Shown here: piece after piece, positions 52,650 to 62,075 of the stretch
Layout of the letters: every line of letters starts with the position of its first letter
Numbering within the stretch: position 1 is the first letter of the stretch
Origin: Chitinophaga sp.
GTDB taxonomy: Bacteria > Bacteroidota > Bacteroidia > Chitinophagales > Chitinophagaceae
Assembly (NCBI RefSeq): GCF_019236475.1
Contig: NZ_JAFAIX010000002.1
Location: forward strand, 186,001 to 250,000
Direction of reading: 5' to 3'
DNA length: 64,000 nt
Notes under the pieces: model-generated
What the model was told of the DNA's origin: nothing
Database searches by the model: none
Seen by the model: the letters and a program-made list of their open reading frames with translations, nothing else
Translations under genes and position numbers: made by a program

Positions 52650-53414
52650 TTAATTCCAGATTTCGTTGGCAGCAGTTAGTATTACTGGTGCACCGTCGGT
52701 AATGATGATGGTGTGTTCGTGTTGTGCAGTTACGCCTCCACGATTACCGGTGAGCGTCCAGCCATCCTCTTCCTGGTTAGCGAAATTAGATTGCGTGGCG
52801 ATGAAAGTTTCTATGGCCACTACCCCATGTCTTTTGAACCGACTTTTATTTGCATGGTCGTAGCAGTTAAGAATATCAGCGGGAGACTCGTGTAACTTTT
52901 TACCAATGCCATGACCTCCAAGGTTACGAATAACAGAATAGCCAGCGTGACGGGCCTCATTCTCGATGAGCCTACCGATTTCACAAATGCGGATACCACT
53001 GCGGATAGCATGGATCGCTTTATGGAGGATTAGTTTGGAAGCATTCACTAGTGGCTGATAGCCGTGGATGTCTTCCCCTACCACAAAGGAACCGCCATTG
53101 TCGGACCAGTAGCCATCCAATTCTGCGGAGACATCGATGTTTACTAGGTCTCCTTCCCGGATGATTTTTTCAGCGGTAGGAATGCCATGGGCAATTTCAT
53201 GGTTTACGCTGATGCAAGTCCAGCCAGGAAATCCGTAGGTCAACTTGGGTGCGGAGTTGGCCCCGAATTTTTGCAGCAATGCGCCTCCATATTCATCAAT
53301 CTCTCGGGCACTCATGCCGGGCTTGGTAAATTTTCTCATTTCTTTCAGCGTATGGGCCACAATTTCGCTGATACGCTGCATACCATTGAGGTCAGATTGA
53401 GACGTAATAGACAT
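52650..53414 (-). CDS. map: Methionine aminopeptidase, type I
   Basis: Removes the initiator methionine. The 254 residues match type Ia. Metal ligands: the first Asp in VNIDVSAELDGYWSDNGGSF (both Asp residues), the His in GHGIGKKLHESP, and the Glu residues in VVAIETFIA and TAQHEHTIIIT. The substrate-side His is in NHEIAHGIP. It is followed co-directionally by the RNA methyltransferase. Confidence 0.97.
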   Translation of the reverse strand: MSITSQSDLNGMQRISEIVAHTLKEMRKFTKPGMSAREIDEYGGALLQKFGANSAPKLTYGFPGWTCISVNHEIAHGIPTAEKIIREGDLVNIDVSAELDGYWSDNGGSFVVGEDIHGYQPLVNASKLILHKAIHAIRSGIRICEIGRLIENEARHAGYSVIRNLGGHGIGKKLHESPADILNCYDHANKSRFKRHGVVAIETFIATQSNFANQEEDGWTLTGNRGGVTAQHEHTIIITDGAPVILTAANEIWN

Positions 53415-53457
53415 ATTGTTTTGGTATTTTAACAGGTTTCCGAATGGGTCTACAAAT

Positions 53458-54006
53458 CTAACGAAAGTTATGGGGGTAATCTATATACTTTGCCGGAACA
53501 AAATCTGTCAGCCAAACATTATTTTCCGACAGCCAGAAAGTAAGTCCTTCTGCATGCATCTCAGCGGTACGGATGGTCAGGATAACAGGAGCGCCATGTC
53601 TGCTACCTACTTTAATCGCGGTTTCCCTATCAATGCTCAGGTGTACATGTTGGCGTGACATCCGTTTGATACCATCCGCTTTGATCTGCGGGATCGTACT
53701 ACCAGTGGTTCCATGATACAAGAAAGCGGGTGGTACTGCTGGTGGCAGTGCCAGGTCGATATCTATACTATGGCCCTGACTAGCCCGGATGAGGGTTTTG
53801 GATTCATTGAAAGCAAACCGTTGTTTCTCGTTGGTGGATACGATTTCCTCCAGTTCCTCCATGGTGAAGCGGTAGCTAGCTTTATGGATTAGTTCCGCAA
53901 CATCTGCCCATCCGTTGTTATCCAGGCGCAAACCGATTGCGCCTGGACTATGTCTTAATATTTTACTTAGAAATTTACTATGCGTTTTCTTTTCAGCTTC
54001 ATTCAT
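53458..54006 (-). CDS. kptA: RNA 2'-phosphotransferase (Tpt1/KptA)
   Basis: A 182-residue enzyme that moves an internal RNA 2'-phosphate to NAD+, forming ADP-ribose 1'',2''-cyclic phosphate. Conserved blocks: SKFLSKILRHSPGAIGLRLDNNGWADVAELI, NEKQRFAFN, IRASQGHSIDIDLAL, LYHGTTGSTIPQIKADGIKRMSRQHVHLS and RHGAPVILTIRTAEM. The Arg-His-Arg-Arg set lies in these. Bacteria lack the yeast-type tRNA splicing that would supply the substrate, so the biological target is unknown. It overlaps no neighbour and is 4 bp from the next gene. Confidence 0.95.
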   Translation of the reverse strand: MNEAEKKTHSKFLSKILRHSPGAIGLRLDNNGWADVAELIHKASYRFTMEELEEIVSTNEKQRFAFNESKTLIRASQGHSIDIDLALPPAVPPAFLYHGTTGSTIPQIKADGIKRMSRQHVHLSIDRETAIKVGSRHGAPVILTIRTAEMHAEGLTFWLSENNVWLTDFVPAKYIDYPHNFR

Positions 54007-54010
54007 CTTA

Positions 54011-55123
54011 TTAAATCTTAACTATAACGTTCCTGCGATACATGATCGCAATAGGTATCCAGATAAGGAATACCAGGAATAATGCGCTGGCCAGCGAAGC
54101 ATTGTATGGAGTGAACAGGTTGTTCCACACCGCCTCATTTAACCAGCTTTGTAAAGAGCCTTCCCCTATTGGGATCATGCTCATAAATTTGGGTACCAGT
54201 GCCGATAATACATAGGCAGTAATCGCATTTCTGCCGAAGGCCACAAATGGGGTCAGGTATTTATTCCGTTGTTGTACATCTATCAGCCAATAGCAGGTAG
54301 CCAATGCCATGGTGCCTAGTCCACCGGTGTACAATACGAAGGAGCTTGTCCATAGCGACTTATTGATAGGGAAAAATGGGTCCCACATCAATGCCAGTAC
54401 GACGGCAATAAATCCATACACAAACATCCAGCTTACCTTTACGGCATCCTCTCTGTCTTTTCTTCTGAGCCAGGTACCTACCATAACCCCGAACAAGCCA
54501 GTGCTGACAGCAGGAATGGTACTGAGCAGGCCTTCGGGATCCCAGGTTTTACTTTGCGACCACAGGTGTGCAGGTGTAAAGATCAGTCTGTCTAGCCATG
54601 CTCCCAGGTTCGCTTCTGGTTCCAGGCTAGGCACGCCTGTACCAGGAACAGGGACCACCGTCATCAGCAGGCAATAGATAATCAGTAGTGATCCGAATAC
54701 CCATTGGATAGTACGTTTGCTGGTTTTGATATACAGGATGGCAATCACACCAAATACTACACCTATACGCTGCAATACGCCTGGGAATCGTAGGGTCGAG
54801 AAATCCCATTTGAACATTATTCGCAGCGCCATTCCGATAAGAATCAGGATAGCCGCCCTTCTCAGCGCATGCAGGATAAGTGTACGGTGTTGGGTGGGAT
54901 CTTCTTTTTTGGATCCCATAGCATACGGTACAGAAACGCCTACAATAAACAGAAAGAAGGGGAAGATTAGGTCTGTTGGTGTACAGCCATTCCATTTACT
55001 GTGTTCCAGTGGGGCATACACATATTTCCAACTGCCTGGGTTATTTACCATAATCATGGCGGCAACGGTGATGCCTCGGAAAAAATCGAGCGATAGTAAT
55101 CGCGGTTTGGTTGAGTTAGTCAT
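54011..55123 (-). CDS. HGSNAT/NagX-like membrane acyltransferase (DUF5009)
   Basis: A 370-residue multi-pass membrane protein with about ten helices. The N-terminal RLLSLDFFRGITVAAMIMVNNPGSWKYVYAPLEHSKWNGCTPTDLIFPFFLFIVGVSV matches heparan-alpha-glucosaminide N-acetyltransferase-like proteins (NagX in Gram-negatives). The family acts on amino sugars at the inner membrane. It is 4 bp from kptA, so they may be co-transcribed. No chitin or heparin genes are adjacent. Confidence 0.92.
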   Translation of the reverse strand: MTNSTKPRLLSLDFFRGITVAAMIMVNNPGSWKYVYAPLEHSKWNGCTPTDLIFPFFLFIVGVSVPYAMGSKKEDPTQHRTLILHALRRAAILILIGMALRIMFKWDFSTLRFPGVLQRIGVVFGVIAILYIKTSKRTIQWVFGSLLIIYCLLMTVVPVPGTGVPSLEPEANLGAWLDRLIFTPAHLWSQSKTWDPEGLLSTIPAVSTGLFGVMVGTWLRRKDREDAVKVSWMFVYGFIAVVLALMWDPFFPINKSLWTSSFVLYTGGLGTMALATCYWLIDVQQRNKYLTPFVAFGRNAITAYVLSALVPKFMSMIPIGEGSLQSWLNEAVWNNLFTPYNASLASALFLVFLIWIPIAIMYRRNVIVKI

Positions 55124-55197
55124 GCGGTTTTTATGATCTCCTCAATTTATATAATTTCCTGAGAGAATCATAAAGAAGCGGATGAACGTACTCAATA

Positions 55198-56082
55198 CTA
55201 CGCAGCCGGTGTGCTTTTCCGATATTTCTTCACCAGGAACCAGGTAATAGCGCCCAATATCAAGAAAGGCCAGATCGTGATCAGGAACAAGAATAGGTTA
55301 CGTAAAATCTCTGTTCCATCTATCAGCGCATTTTTCAATTCTGTACCAAAGCCCGCTCTGGTCGCCGCTGCCGGATTCACTTCCACTACGATATCAGCTC
55401 TGTCGGGCTGGAACATAGCAACTGTAAGGGTCGCATTATTTACATCATCCATCAAGGAAAGGTTATTCAACTCCCGGTCTATCACCTTTTCTTCCTTTTC
55501 GTCTTTATACTTGGCAATATCCAACGAAGTCGCTTTTTTATCTGGTTTTGGCGATTGAATAACTAAGTTATTACGCAAGGAATTAGATAAATACTGCATG
55601 GTTTTATCCTCATCTTTCAGGGTACGGTGATCTATATACGTAGCCATGCCGGATAATACATGCACCACGGAATCCATACGGTTTACCGGTACACGCAAGG
55701 TAAGCTGTGCAACGGTACCGTACATACGAACATGCATAAGCGAATCAGCGGAATAGGCCACATACTTATCTTGGGTAACCGTATTCTCCTGGTGACTCTC
55801 TACCACTACTCCATCTAATTCCTTTGTAACCCGCTCCAGCGTGGTAGTAGCGTCGAATACATTTTTCACGCGGCAACGTACATCGGCGGTGCGTACACGT
55901 TTGCGGGAAGCCGCATTCAAAGATGCAATATCAGTGGCAAAAGCTACAGAATCAGCTTTCTCCGTGATTTGTTCTGCATTTGATTTGGCTACCTGTACAG
56001 TTGATGCGGAATGATCTGGGGCTGCATTACAGGCAGCAAGGGACAGGGCGGGTAGAACCCACAGTGGTATGGACTTTCGCAT
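55198..56082 (-). CDS. DUF4349-domain lipoprotein
   Basis: A 294-residue protein with lipobox LAAC (MRKSIPLWVLPALSLAAC). The DUF4349 core (TADVRCRVKNVFDATTTLERVTKELDGVVVESHQENTV, VPVNRMDSVVHVLSG) covers the middle; a coiled segment (KYKDEKEEKVIDRELNNL) and a C-terminal helix (ILRNLFLFLITIWPFLILGAITWFLVKKYRK) follow. Both ends are thus membrane-anchored. Function unknown; the family occurs in many bacterial envelopes. Confidence 0.88.
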   Translation of the reverse strand: MRKSIPLWVLPALSLAACNAAPDHSASTVQVAKSNAEQITEKADSVAFATDIASLNAASRKRVRTADVRCRVKNVFDATTTLERVTKELDGVVVESHQENTVTQDKYVAYSADSLMHVRMYGTVAQLTLRVPVNRMDSVVHVLSGMATYIDHRTLKDEDKTMQYLSNSLRNNLVIQSPKPDKKATSLDIAKYKDEKEEKVIDRELNNLSLMDDVNNATLTVAMFQPDRADIVVEVNPAAATRAGFGTELKNALIDGTEILRNLFLFLITIWPFLILGAITWFLVKKYRKSTPAA

Positions 56083-56181
56083 GGATGAGTGATTTACCTT
56101 TTATACTCAAAATCCAGTGGAGGTAACCCAATGACTTGTTAAAAAAATAAAAAGTAAATAGGTTTTTATAAAATGTTGACG

Positions 56182-56189
56182 TAGGTTTG
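56182..56189 (+). promoter_or_regulatory. Bacteroidota-type -7 promoter box of the cobalamin-riboswitch transcript
   Basis: TAGGTTTG fits the Bacteroidota TAnnTTTG -7 consensus exactly, and lies about 20 bp before the riboswitch. No perfect TTTG -33 box was found at the right distance. Confidence 0.6.
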
Positions 56190-56202
56190 CGCCTCGCAAC
56201 TG

Positions 56203-56400
56203 GTTGTTAAAGTCGTACTGACTGTAACATTAAAAGGGAATCCGGTGCAATACCGGAGCTATTCCCGTAGCTGTAATCCTGTTTTCATCACCTGAAAACT
56301 TTTTTCGGAATTACCTCTGCCACTGTACTTCTTTCTAGTGAAGTACGGGAAGGCCTCCGAAAAGAAGGAAAGCCAGAAGACCTGCCCGTTTGCCTCCATC
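56203..56400 (+). ncRNA. Cobalamin (B12) riboswitch
   Basis: The core elements are visible in order: a GGGAAtCCGGTGcaAtaCCGG hairpin (56236-56256), CTATTCCCGTAGCTGTAA (56259-56276), a second arm with AAAACTTTTTTCGG, and the B12 box AAGCCAGAAGACCTGCC (56370-56386). Adenosyl-cobalamin binding should repress the downstream gene. The exact ends were not determined. Confidence 0.9.
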
Positions 56401-56538
56401 GTCCGTCACTTTCGGGAGAAAAGAAGGATGAATGCCATACGCTTTTTCGTATGCACTATCATGATAAACAAGTTTGCTGCACGCAGTATCGCGAGCTGTT
56501 GCACCAACTGTTTTTATATGTATCGTAAAATCAAGAGA

Positions 56539-57672
56539 ATGAACAAAACTGTACGTTTGATGAAAACGCTGCGCCATATTGATGTCCGCAGTTACCAACT
56601 GAAACGCCTATACGGCGCACTGTTTCTCGCTGCCACCCTGGTAATGGGATCCTGCAAAAAGGAAGATAAAGTAATTAGCACTCCTTCCAAATATGATAAT
56701 GGATTCTTTGTTGCAAATGAAGGCTGGTTTGGGCATGAAACCGGAGATGCACATTTCTATTCCTACACAGGCGACTCTCTCTCCTGGAACGTATATAAAA
56801 CCTCCAATCCTGGCGACAGTCTTGGTTCTGCGGGCAACACCCTGGATTTCGCGACTATCTTCAACAACAAAATGTACTTCGTGGTAAAAGCTGGCGGTCC
56901 ATTGGCCGTAGCGGATCTTAACACCATGAAAGTCTACAACCGTAACAATACGCTCCCTAAAAACGATGGTCATGCTTTTGCTGGTATTGATCAGTACAGA
57001 GGACTGCTGAGCACTGGCGACGGGGTATATCCAGTAAGTCTTACTACACTGGCCATTGATAAAAAGGTAGACAGCATCAGTAGCTATACGGGCGATATCC
57101 TGGTAGCTGGTAAATATGCGTTTGCACTGAGCCAGAAAGAAGGTATCGTAGCCTTCAACACCAGTGATTACAAATTTGCAGGCCGTTTCGGCAATGCCAA
57201 CCAGGGCTTTGCTAGAGCGAAAGATGGGGATGTATATGCAGCCACCGCTGATTCTATGGTACGCATCAATCCTAATACCCTGGAAAGATCTACTGTAAGT
57301 CTGGGCTTTAAAGTAGCCTCTCCATGGGGTGCATGGCGTCATGCCAGCATCTGCGCCAGCACAAAAGAAAATGCCATTTTCATTGCGCCTGGTACTGGGT
57401 TTACGGGTGGTACTAAAGCATACCGTTATGTGATTGGAGATCCAACTTCCTTGGCTCAGCCTTTTATTACATTGCCTACTGGTCAGTACTTCTATGGTTC
57501 TGCTATTGGTTACAATAAGGCTACCAACGAAATCATTGCCTTAACTATTAATGGCGCTTACAGCGGTAATATTAATCGCATTTTATTCTATGATGCCACT
57601 ACTGGCGAGCTGAAGAAAACTGTTACTTATAATGGCTGGTACTTCCCTGCCATGCCGGTTTTCCGCCCATAG
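56539..57672 (+). CDS. DUF5074/BtuG-like cobalamin-binding beta-propeller lipoprotein
   Basis: The start is taken as ATG 56539 (MNKTVRLMKTL; 56560 is another option); the open frame begins at 56338 inside the riboswitch and is not coding there. Lipobox VMGSC followed by KKED, a Lys/acidic run consistent with surface lipoprotein export. The body shows repeated blades (GLLSTGDGVYPVSLTTLAIDKKV, LVAGKYAFALSQKEGIVAFN, ATADSMVRINPNTLERS) of YncE/DUF5074 type, the family of Bacteroides BtuG, which binds B12 for delivery to BtuB. It sits directly behind a cobalamin riboswitch with no btuB adjacent. A role in B12 capture is inferred from both. Confidence 0.88.
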   Translation: MNKTVRLMKTLRHIDVRSYQLKRLYGALFLAATLVMGSCKKEDKVISTPSKYDNGFFVANEGWFGHETGDAHFYSYTGDSLSWNVYKTSNPGDSLGSAGNTLDFATIFNNKMYFVVKAGGPLAVADLNTMKVYNRNNTLPKNDGHAFAGIDQYRGLLSTGDGVYPVSLTTLAIDKKVDSISSYTGDILVAGKYAFALSQKEGIVAFNTSDYKFAGRFGNANQGFARAKDGDVYAATADSMVRINPNTLERSTVSLGFKVASPWGAWRHASICASTKENAIFIAPGTGFTGGTKAYRYVIGDPTSLAQPFITLPTGQYFYGSAIGYNKATNEIIALTINGAYSGNINRILFYDATTGELKKTVTYNGWYFPAMPVFRP

Positions 57673-57710
57673 GCTGTTGTTTTTAATGTGGTATAAAAAC
57701 AGTAGTGTAT

Positions 57711-57758
57711 AAAAACGAGAAGAGACGTCTGCGACGTCTCTTCTCGTTTTTATTTTTT
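57711..57758 (+). terminator. Terminator of the BtuG-like gene
   Basis: A 14-bp perfect stem, CGAGAAGAGACGTC and GACGTCTCTTCTCG (57716-57729, 57733-57746), with loop TGC, flanked by AAAAA and TTTTTATTTTTTT. It may act on both strands. Confidence 0.88.
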
Positions 57759-57759
57759 T

Positions 57760-57950
57760 CGTCGTGCCTGCCCGCTGGGCAGGCACGACAGAAAGGAGTG
57801 TTTTGCCTCGATTCCCTTTGGACAAATTTGATGATTAACTGCCCGCTGGGCTGGCACGACAAGCCAGCGTGTTTTACCTTCATTCCCTTTGGACAAATTT
57901 GATGATTAACTGCCCGCTGGGCTGGCACGACAGGCCAGTGCGTTTTACCT
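57760..57950. repeat. 71-bp tandem repeat containing GCCCGCTGGGC palindromes
   Basis: Units begin at 57798, 57869 and 57940 (partial); each contains ATTCCCTTTGGACAAATTTG, GATGATTAACTGCCCGCTGG and GCTGGCACGAC. The first half at 57760-57789 (GTCGTGCCTGCC GCTG GGCAGGCACGAC-like) matches the palindrome at 7845-7872. Units are nearly identical, so recent duplication is likely. No coding content. Confidence 0.85.
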
Positions 57951-57960
57951 TATGAAACAA

Positions 57961-58815
<855 letters not shown>

Positions 58816-58816
<1 letters not shown>

Positions 58817-59271
58817 CAGGCTACACTTATTTTTATGACTACTTTTTTTACTGCTACGGGAACGGCTATACGCAAATTAGGCATATGCAGATCTGTAGGG
58901 AAAAATATCGCAAACTGACCGGCTTTCAGATGGGTATAAAAAGCTGGTTTCTCCGCGAACAGCATATAATCTTCCGTTTCGGAATAAGCCTTTGAAGGAC
59001 TTTTATCTCCCAGAAAATCATGCCCTATTCTCTCTTCTCCGTTTACCACATACTGGATATCGATGTATTTGCGGTGGGCTTCCATTTGTTCTCCGGCTTC
59101 TTCAATGGTGTCGTATTCATTTACGATAGCAAAGATATGGGTACCATCAATTTCATACTTTCCTTTTTCCACTTTACTGAAGTCGGTCTGGCGGAGATAG
59201 TCAAACGCTTTTTCAAATTTCGCTCCTAGCACATGATAAAGCGTTGCACGGTCTAATGTATCAAGAATCAT
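58816..59271 (-). CDS. YhcH/YjgK/YiaL-family protein
   Basis: A 151-residue beta-sandwich protein (DUF386). Landmarks: KYEIDGTHIFAIVNEYDTIEEAGEQMEAHRKYIDIQYVVNGEERI, YMLFAEKPAFYTHLKAGQFAIFFPTDLHMPNL and VKKVVIKISV. E. coli YhcH is a sialic-acid-operon protein that handles N-glycolylneuraminate; other members have unknown sugars. It leads a YhcH-GNAT-YccF group. Confidence 0.93.
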
Positions 59272-59335
59272 AAGTAATTAAGTAAAGGAGGAAAGATACA
59301 TCAGTTTTTGCAGCAATGGAATGAAAATAAAAAAA

Positions 59336-61306
59336 TTATGTTGCTGGTAGGAAGACATCGATCCGCGTGCCTGCTCCTGGTTCACAACAGGCGTAAATCC
59401 GGCCTCCGTGCATCTCGGCAACCCGTCGGCATAATGCCAATCCAATGCCGTTGCCGGCATAGTTTTCCTGCTCGTGGCCTCTGTAGAACCTATCAAATAT
59501 CCTCTCGGCCATGGTGGGATCAAATCCTATTCCGTTATCGGTAAATCGTAGTCTTAAAAAGCGGATGCCGGGCGCCAATCCAGGGACAGCCATTTGTTCT
59601 TCGTCTGTCATTACTTGTGCAGTAATGATCACTAATGGCTGCTTCTTGCAGAACTTCAATGAATTATTAATGATATTTTGAAACAGCCTATATAATGGAA
59701 AATGCATCCCTTGGATACAAGGCAGGTTATCACAATGAATATCTGCTTTTCTTGCCTTGATAATGGGTTCTAAATCCTGTAATGCCGTATCCATTATCTG
59801 TTGGAGATCTACAGTGGTCAACACGGCATCTGTCAGCGGTAAACTGGACCATGCCAGCGTTTCCGCTATCAGTTTGGATATACGGGAGGAGGTAGCTGCA
59901 ATACGTTCCAGCCAGGGCATGGTAGGCTTCCCGGCTTCCTCCTGGGCTTTTGCCGCCTGCGTATAAGTTTGGATATTCTGCATGGGTATCTGCAAATCAT
60001 GGCTGGCCAGATGAGCGAATTCGCGCAGTTCTTCATTGGTATTTTCCAGCATTTTGACCGTACGTTCCAGCTCTGTTGTTCTGATTCGCACTGTCTCTTC
60101 TAGTTCCATTTTTAATTGATGCGTGAGCGTGATATCCAAGATGGTCCCAATCAGTCTTTCTACTTCTTCCCTATCATTGAAATAGGCGCGTCCTCGCATA
60201 TTGATCCACTTGGTGGCATTATCATCATAGCGACTGATGGGGAATGTAATCTCAAAATACCCATTCTCCCTGTGTTTCATGGCACCGTTGATCGCTTTCT
60301 TAACAGGGGTGAGGTATTCTGGCCATATGCGGCTATACAACATATGGAGGTTAATGGGGAGCGCAGTGGAAAATCCGAAGATAGCTCTCGCGACGGCAGA
60401 AAGCTGTAGTTGTTCTGTCATTACCTCTAGGTCCCATGTACCTAGATTGGTGGCTGCCACTGCCTGTCGAAACCGTTCCTCCCCTTCCTTCACCAGTTGC
60501 TGTAGGCGATTGCTAGGAGTAAATTCGCGGGCAATTACAGACACGCCTTGTAATTCCCCGGAGAGGTGTACAGGAGATACCGTTAGTACTAGGTCCAGCG
60601 TCCGACCATCCCGAGACAGTCGTTTGGTTATATGGTGGCTTATTTGTTCTCCCAGGGAGATCCTTTGTCGCAATAGCCGGAACTCCCCCGCTTGATCTGG
60701 CGGAACGATTAGGCTGATATGTTTTCCTAGCACTTCTGTGGCCGTATAGCCGAAGAGTGTTGCTGCACCATTGTTCCAACTGGTAAATAATCCGTCTGGG
60801 GAGAGACTGTACACTGCATCTGTAGTATTGGCTACAATAGCCGCCAGCAGGGAGTTTTGGTCGTTATAGGTAGCTGCAGCCGGCGTCGCAACACATAACA
60901 CTGCCAATGGTGCTTTGTTACGTCCATAAAGAAGATGCGTATTCACTTGTACCATTCTGCGGCTACCATCATTTTTTTCCAGGATGACCGCCTTTCCCTG
61001 GCAGGGTTGCTGGTGCAACCAGGTATAGGCTGCTGGCGTTTCTGAAGGCAGTAATAATGTACCATTGGGAGAATAAGCACGAACACTAATACACCATTGA
61101 TCTTCGCCTAGTCGGGGCATTCTACCGGTGAGGATCACGACATGTCGATTGACTGCCCGCAGATATCCGTTGCGGTCACATAGCCAGGCTGCGGCTGGAA
61201 AGGCTTCTAAGATAGCATGACAATCAACGCCTTCTGCCTGAAGTTCCTGTTCAAAATGTGGTGGAATGGCAGGTACAGTTGACGTTGTATCAAAATTACT
61301 TTTCAT
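59336..61306 (-). CDS. PAS-domain sensor histidine kinase, orphan
   Basis: A 656-residue soluble-looking kinase. There are about three PAS/PAC units (first around LEAFPAAAWLCDRNGYL; second AIVANTTDAVYSLSPDGLFTSWNNGAATLFGYTATEVLG; third RQAVAATNLGTWDLEVM). A coiled region (ELERTVKMLENTNEELREFAHL) leads into the dimerisation box with the phospho-His at about residue 435 (HDLQIPMQNIQTYTQA). The ATPase domain has N box NIINNSLKF and G boxes TDNGIGFDPTMAERIF and GNGIGLALCRRVAEMHGG. No transmembrane helix and no adjacent response regulator were seen. Confidence 0.92.
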   Translation of the reverse strand: MKSNFDTTSTVPAIPPHFEQELQAEGVDCHAILEAFPAAAWLCDRNGYLRAVNRHVVILTGRMPRLGEDQWCISVRAYSPNGTLLLPSETPAAYTWLHQQPCQGKAVILEKNDGSRRMVQVNTHLLYGRNKAPLAVLCVATPAAATYNDQNSLLAAIVANTTDAVYSLSPDGLFTSWNNGAATLFGYTATEVLGKHISLIVPPDQAGEFRLLRQRISLGEQISHHITKRLSRDGRTLDLVLTVSPVHLSGELQGVSVIAREFTPSNRLQQLVKEGEERFRQAVAATNLGTWDLEVMTEQLQLSAVARAIFGFSTALPINLHMLYSRIWPEYLTPVKKAINGAMKHRENGYFEITFPISRYDDNATKWINMRGRAYFNDREEVERLIGTILDITLTHQLKMELEETVRIRTTELERTVKMLENTNEELREFAHLASHDLQIPMQNIQTYTQAAKAQEEAGKPTMPWLERIAATSSRISKLIAETLAWSSLPLTDAVLTTVDLQQIMDTALQDLEPIIKARKADIHCDNLPCIQGMHFPLYRLFQNIINNSLKFCKKQPLVIITAQVMTDEEQMAVPGLAPGIRFLRLRFTDNGIGFDPTMAERIFDRFYRGHEQENYAGNGIGLALCRRVAEMHGGRIYACCEPGAGTRIDVFLPAT

Positions 61307-61473
61307 ACGTGGGCTGATACATTCGATGGTAAACCTGATACATTGGTTTTACCACAATAAAAAATACAGGTTCCGCGGAAATACAGCAGGTATGGGGAAG
61401 AAATGGGGAAATGAGGGAAAGTTGCAACCTACAGGCGGTCTGCACCGCCTGCATAAACCAGTATTACTGGCAG

Positions 61474-61926
61474 TTACTTAGCTAATTTTACCCTTAAAGC
61501 TACTGGGCCTTTGGGACCGTTACCAACTTCAAAAGTCACTTTCGCGTGCTCCTTTAATTGGTCCAACGCTTCTTTAATGTGGACAAAATAGCTTTCCTGG
61601 TTACGGGAATCTTTAATAAAGCCGTAACCTTTTGACTCATTAAAGAAGGTTACTACACCGTTATGAATCGGATCTTCCTCTTCTTCCACCTGTCTTGCCA
61701 CACCAATTTGTATATCTTCAACGTTTACTTCCTTACGTTTTGAAGGATCGGGTGGCGTACTAGTGAGATTGCCATTTTCGTCCAGATAAGCCATCATATC
61801 TTCCAGGCTTTTTCCTTTGTTCTTGTTAGCCTGGCGTTCAGCCTTTTTCTCTTCCTTCTCTTGTTTCTTTTGTTGTTTCTTTTTCTCAAGATCTTTTTTA
61901 CCGAAGGTTTCCTGTGATTTTGCCAT
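61474..61926 (-). CDS. Cold-shock-domain protein with charged N-terminal extension
   Basis: A 150-residue protein from ATG 61926 (MAKSQETFGKKDLEKKKQQK). A Lys/Glu-rich helical extension (residues about 10-50) precedes a cold-shock domain: NGVVTFFNESKGYGFIKDSRNQESYFVHIKEALDQLKEHAKVTFEVGNGPKGPVALRVKLA. RNP-like residues GYGFIKD and SYFVHI are present. It binds single-stranded nucleic acid. It is divergent from signal peptidase I, starting 150 bp away. Confidence 0.92.
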   Translation of the reverse strand: MAKSQETFGKKDLEKKKQQKKQEKEEKKAERQANKNKGKSLEDMMAYLDENGNLTSTPPDPSKRKEVNVEDIQIGVARQVEEEEDPIHNGVVTFFNESKGYGFIKDSRNQESYFVHIKEALDQLKEHAKVTFEVGNGPKGPVALRVKLAK

Positions 61927-62075
61927 ATGCATTGACCCTTTTTTTACTCGGGGGAATTCGGGTCGTTACGAAGATAAGAAAATTATCTGCCATACAGCAG
62001 CAAAAAGCACCGCCGGTAATAACAAAGCTGAGATTTCGGCTTTTTTTAACGAGATTCGTACGTAAAATATTCCAT

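Noticed and set aside
56338..56538. Upstream extension of the BtuG-like frame into the riboswitch
   Set aside because: It would begin inside the B12-box region; the residues look random and the signal peptide begins only at about 56539.
57760..57950. Possible CRISPR array
   Set aside because: The units are contiguous 71-bp repeats without variable spacers, and no cas genes are present.
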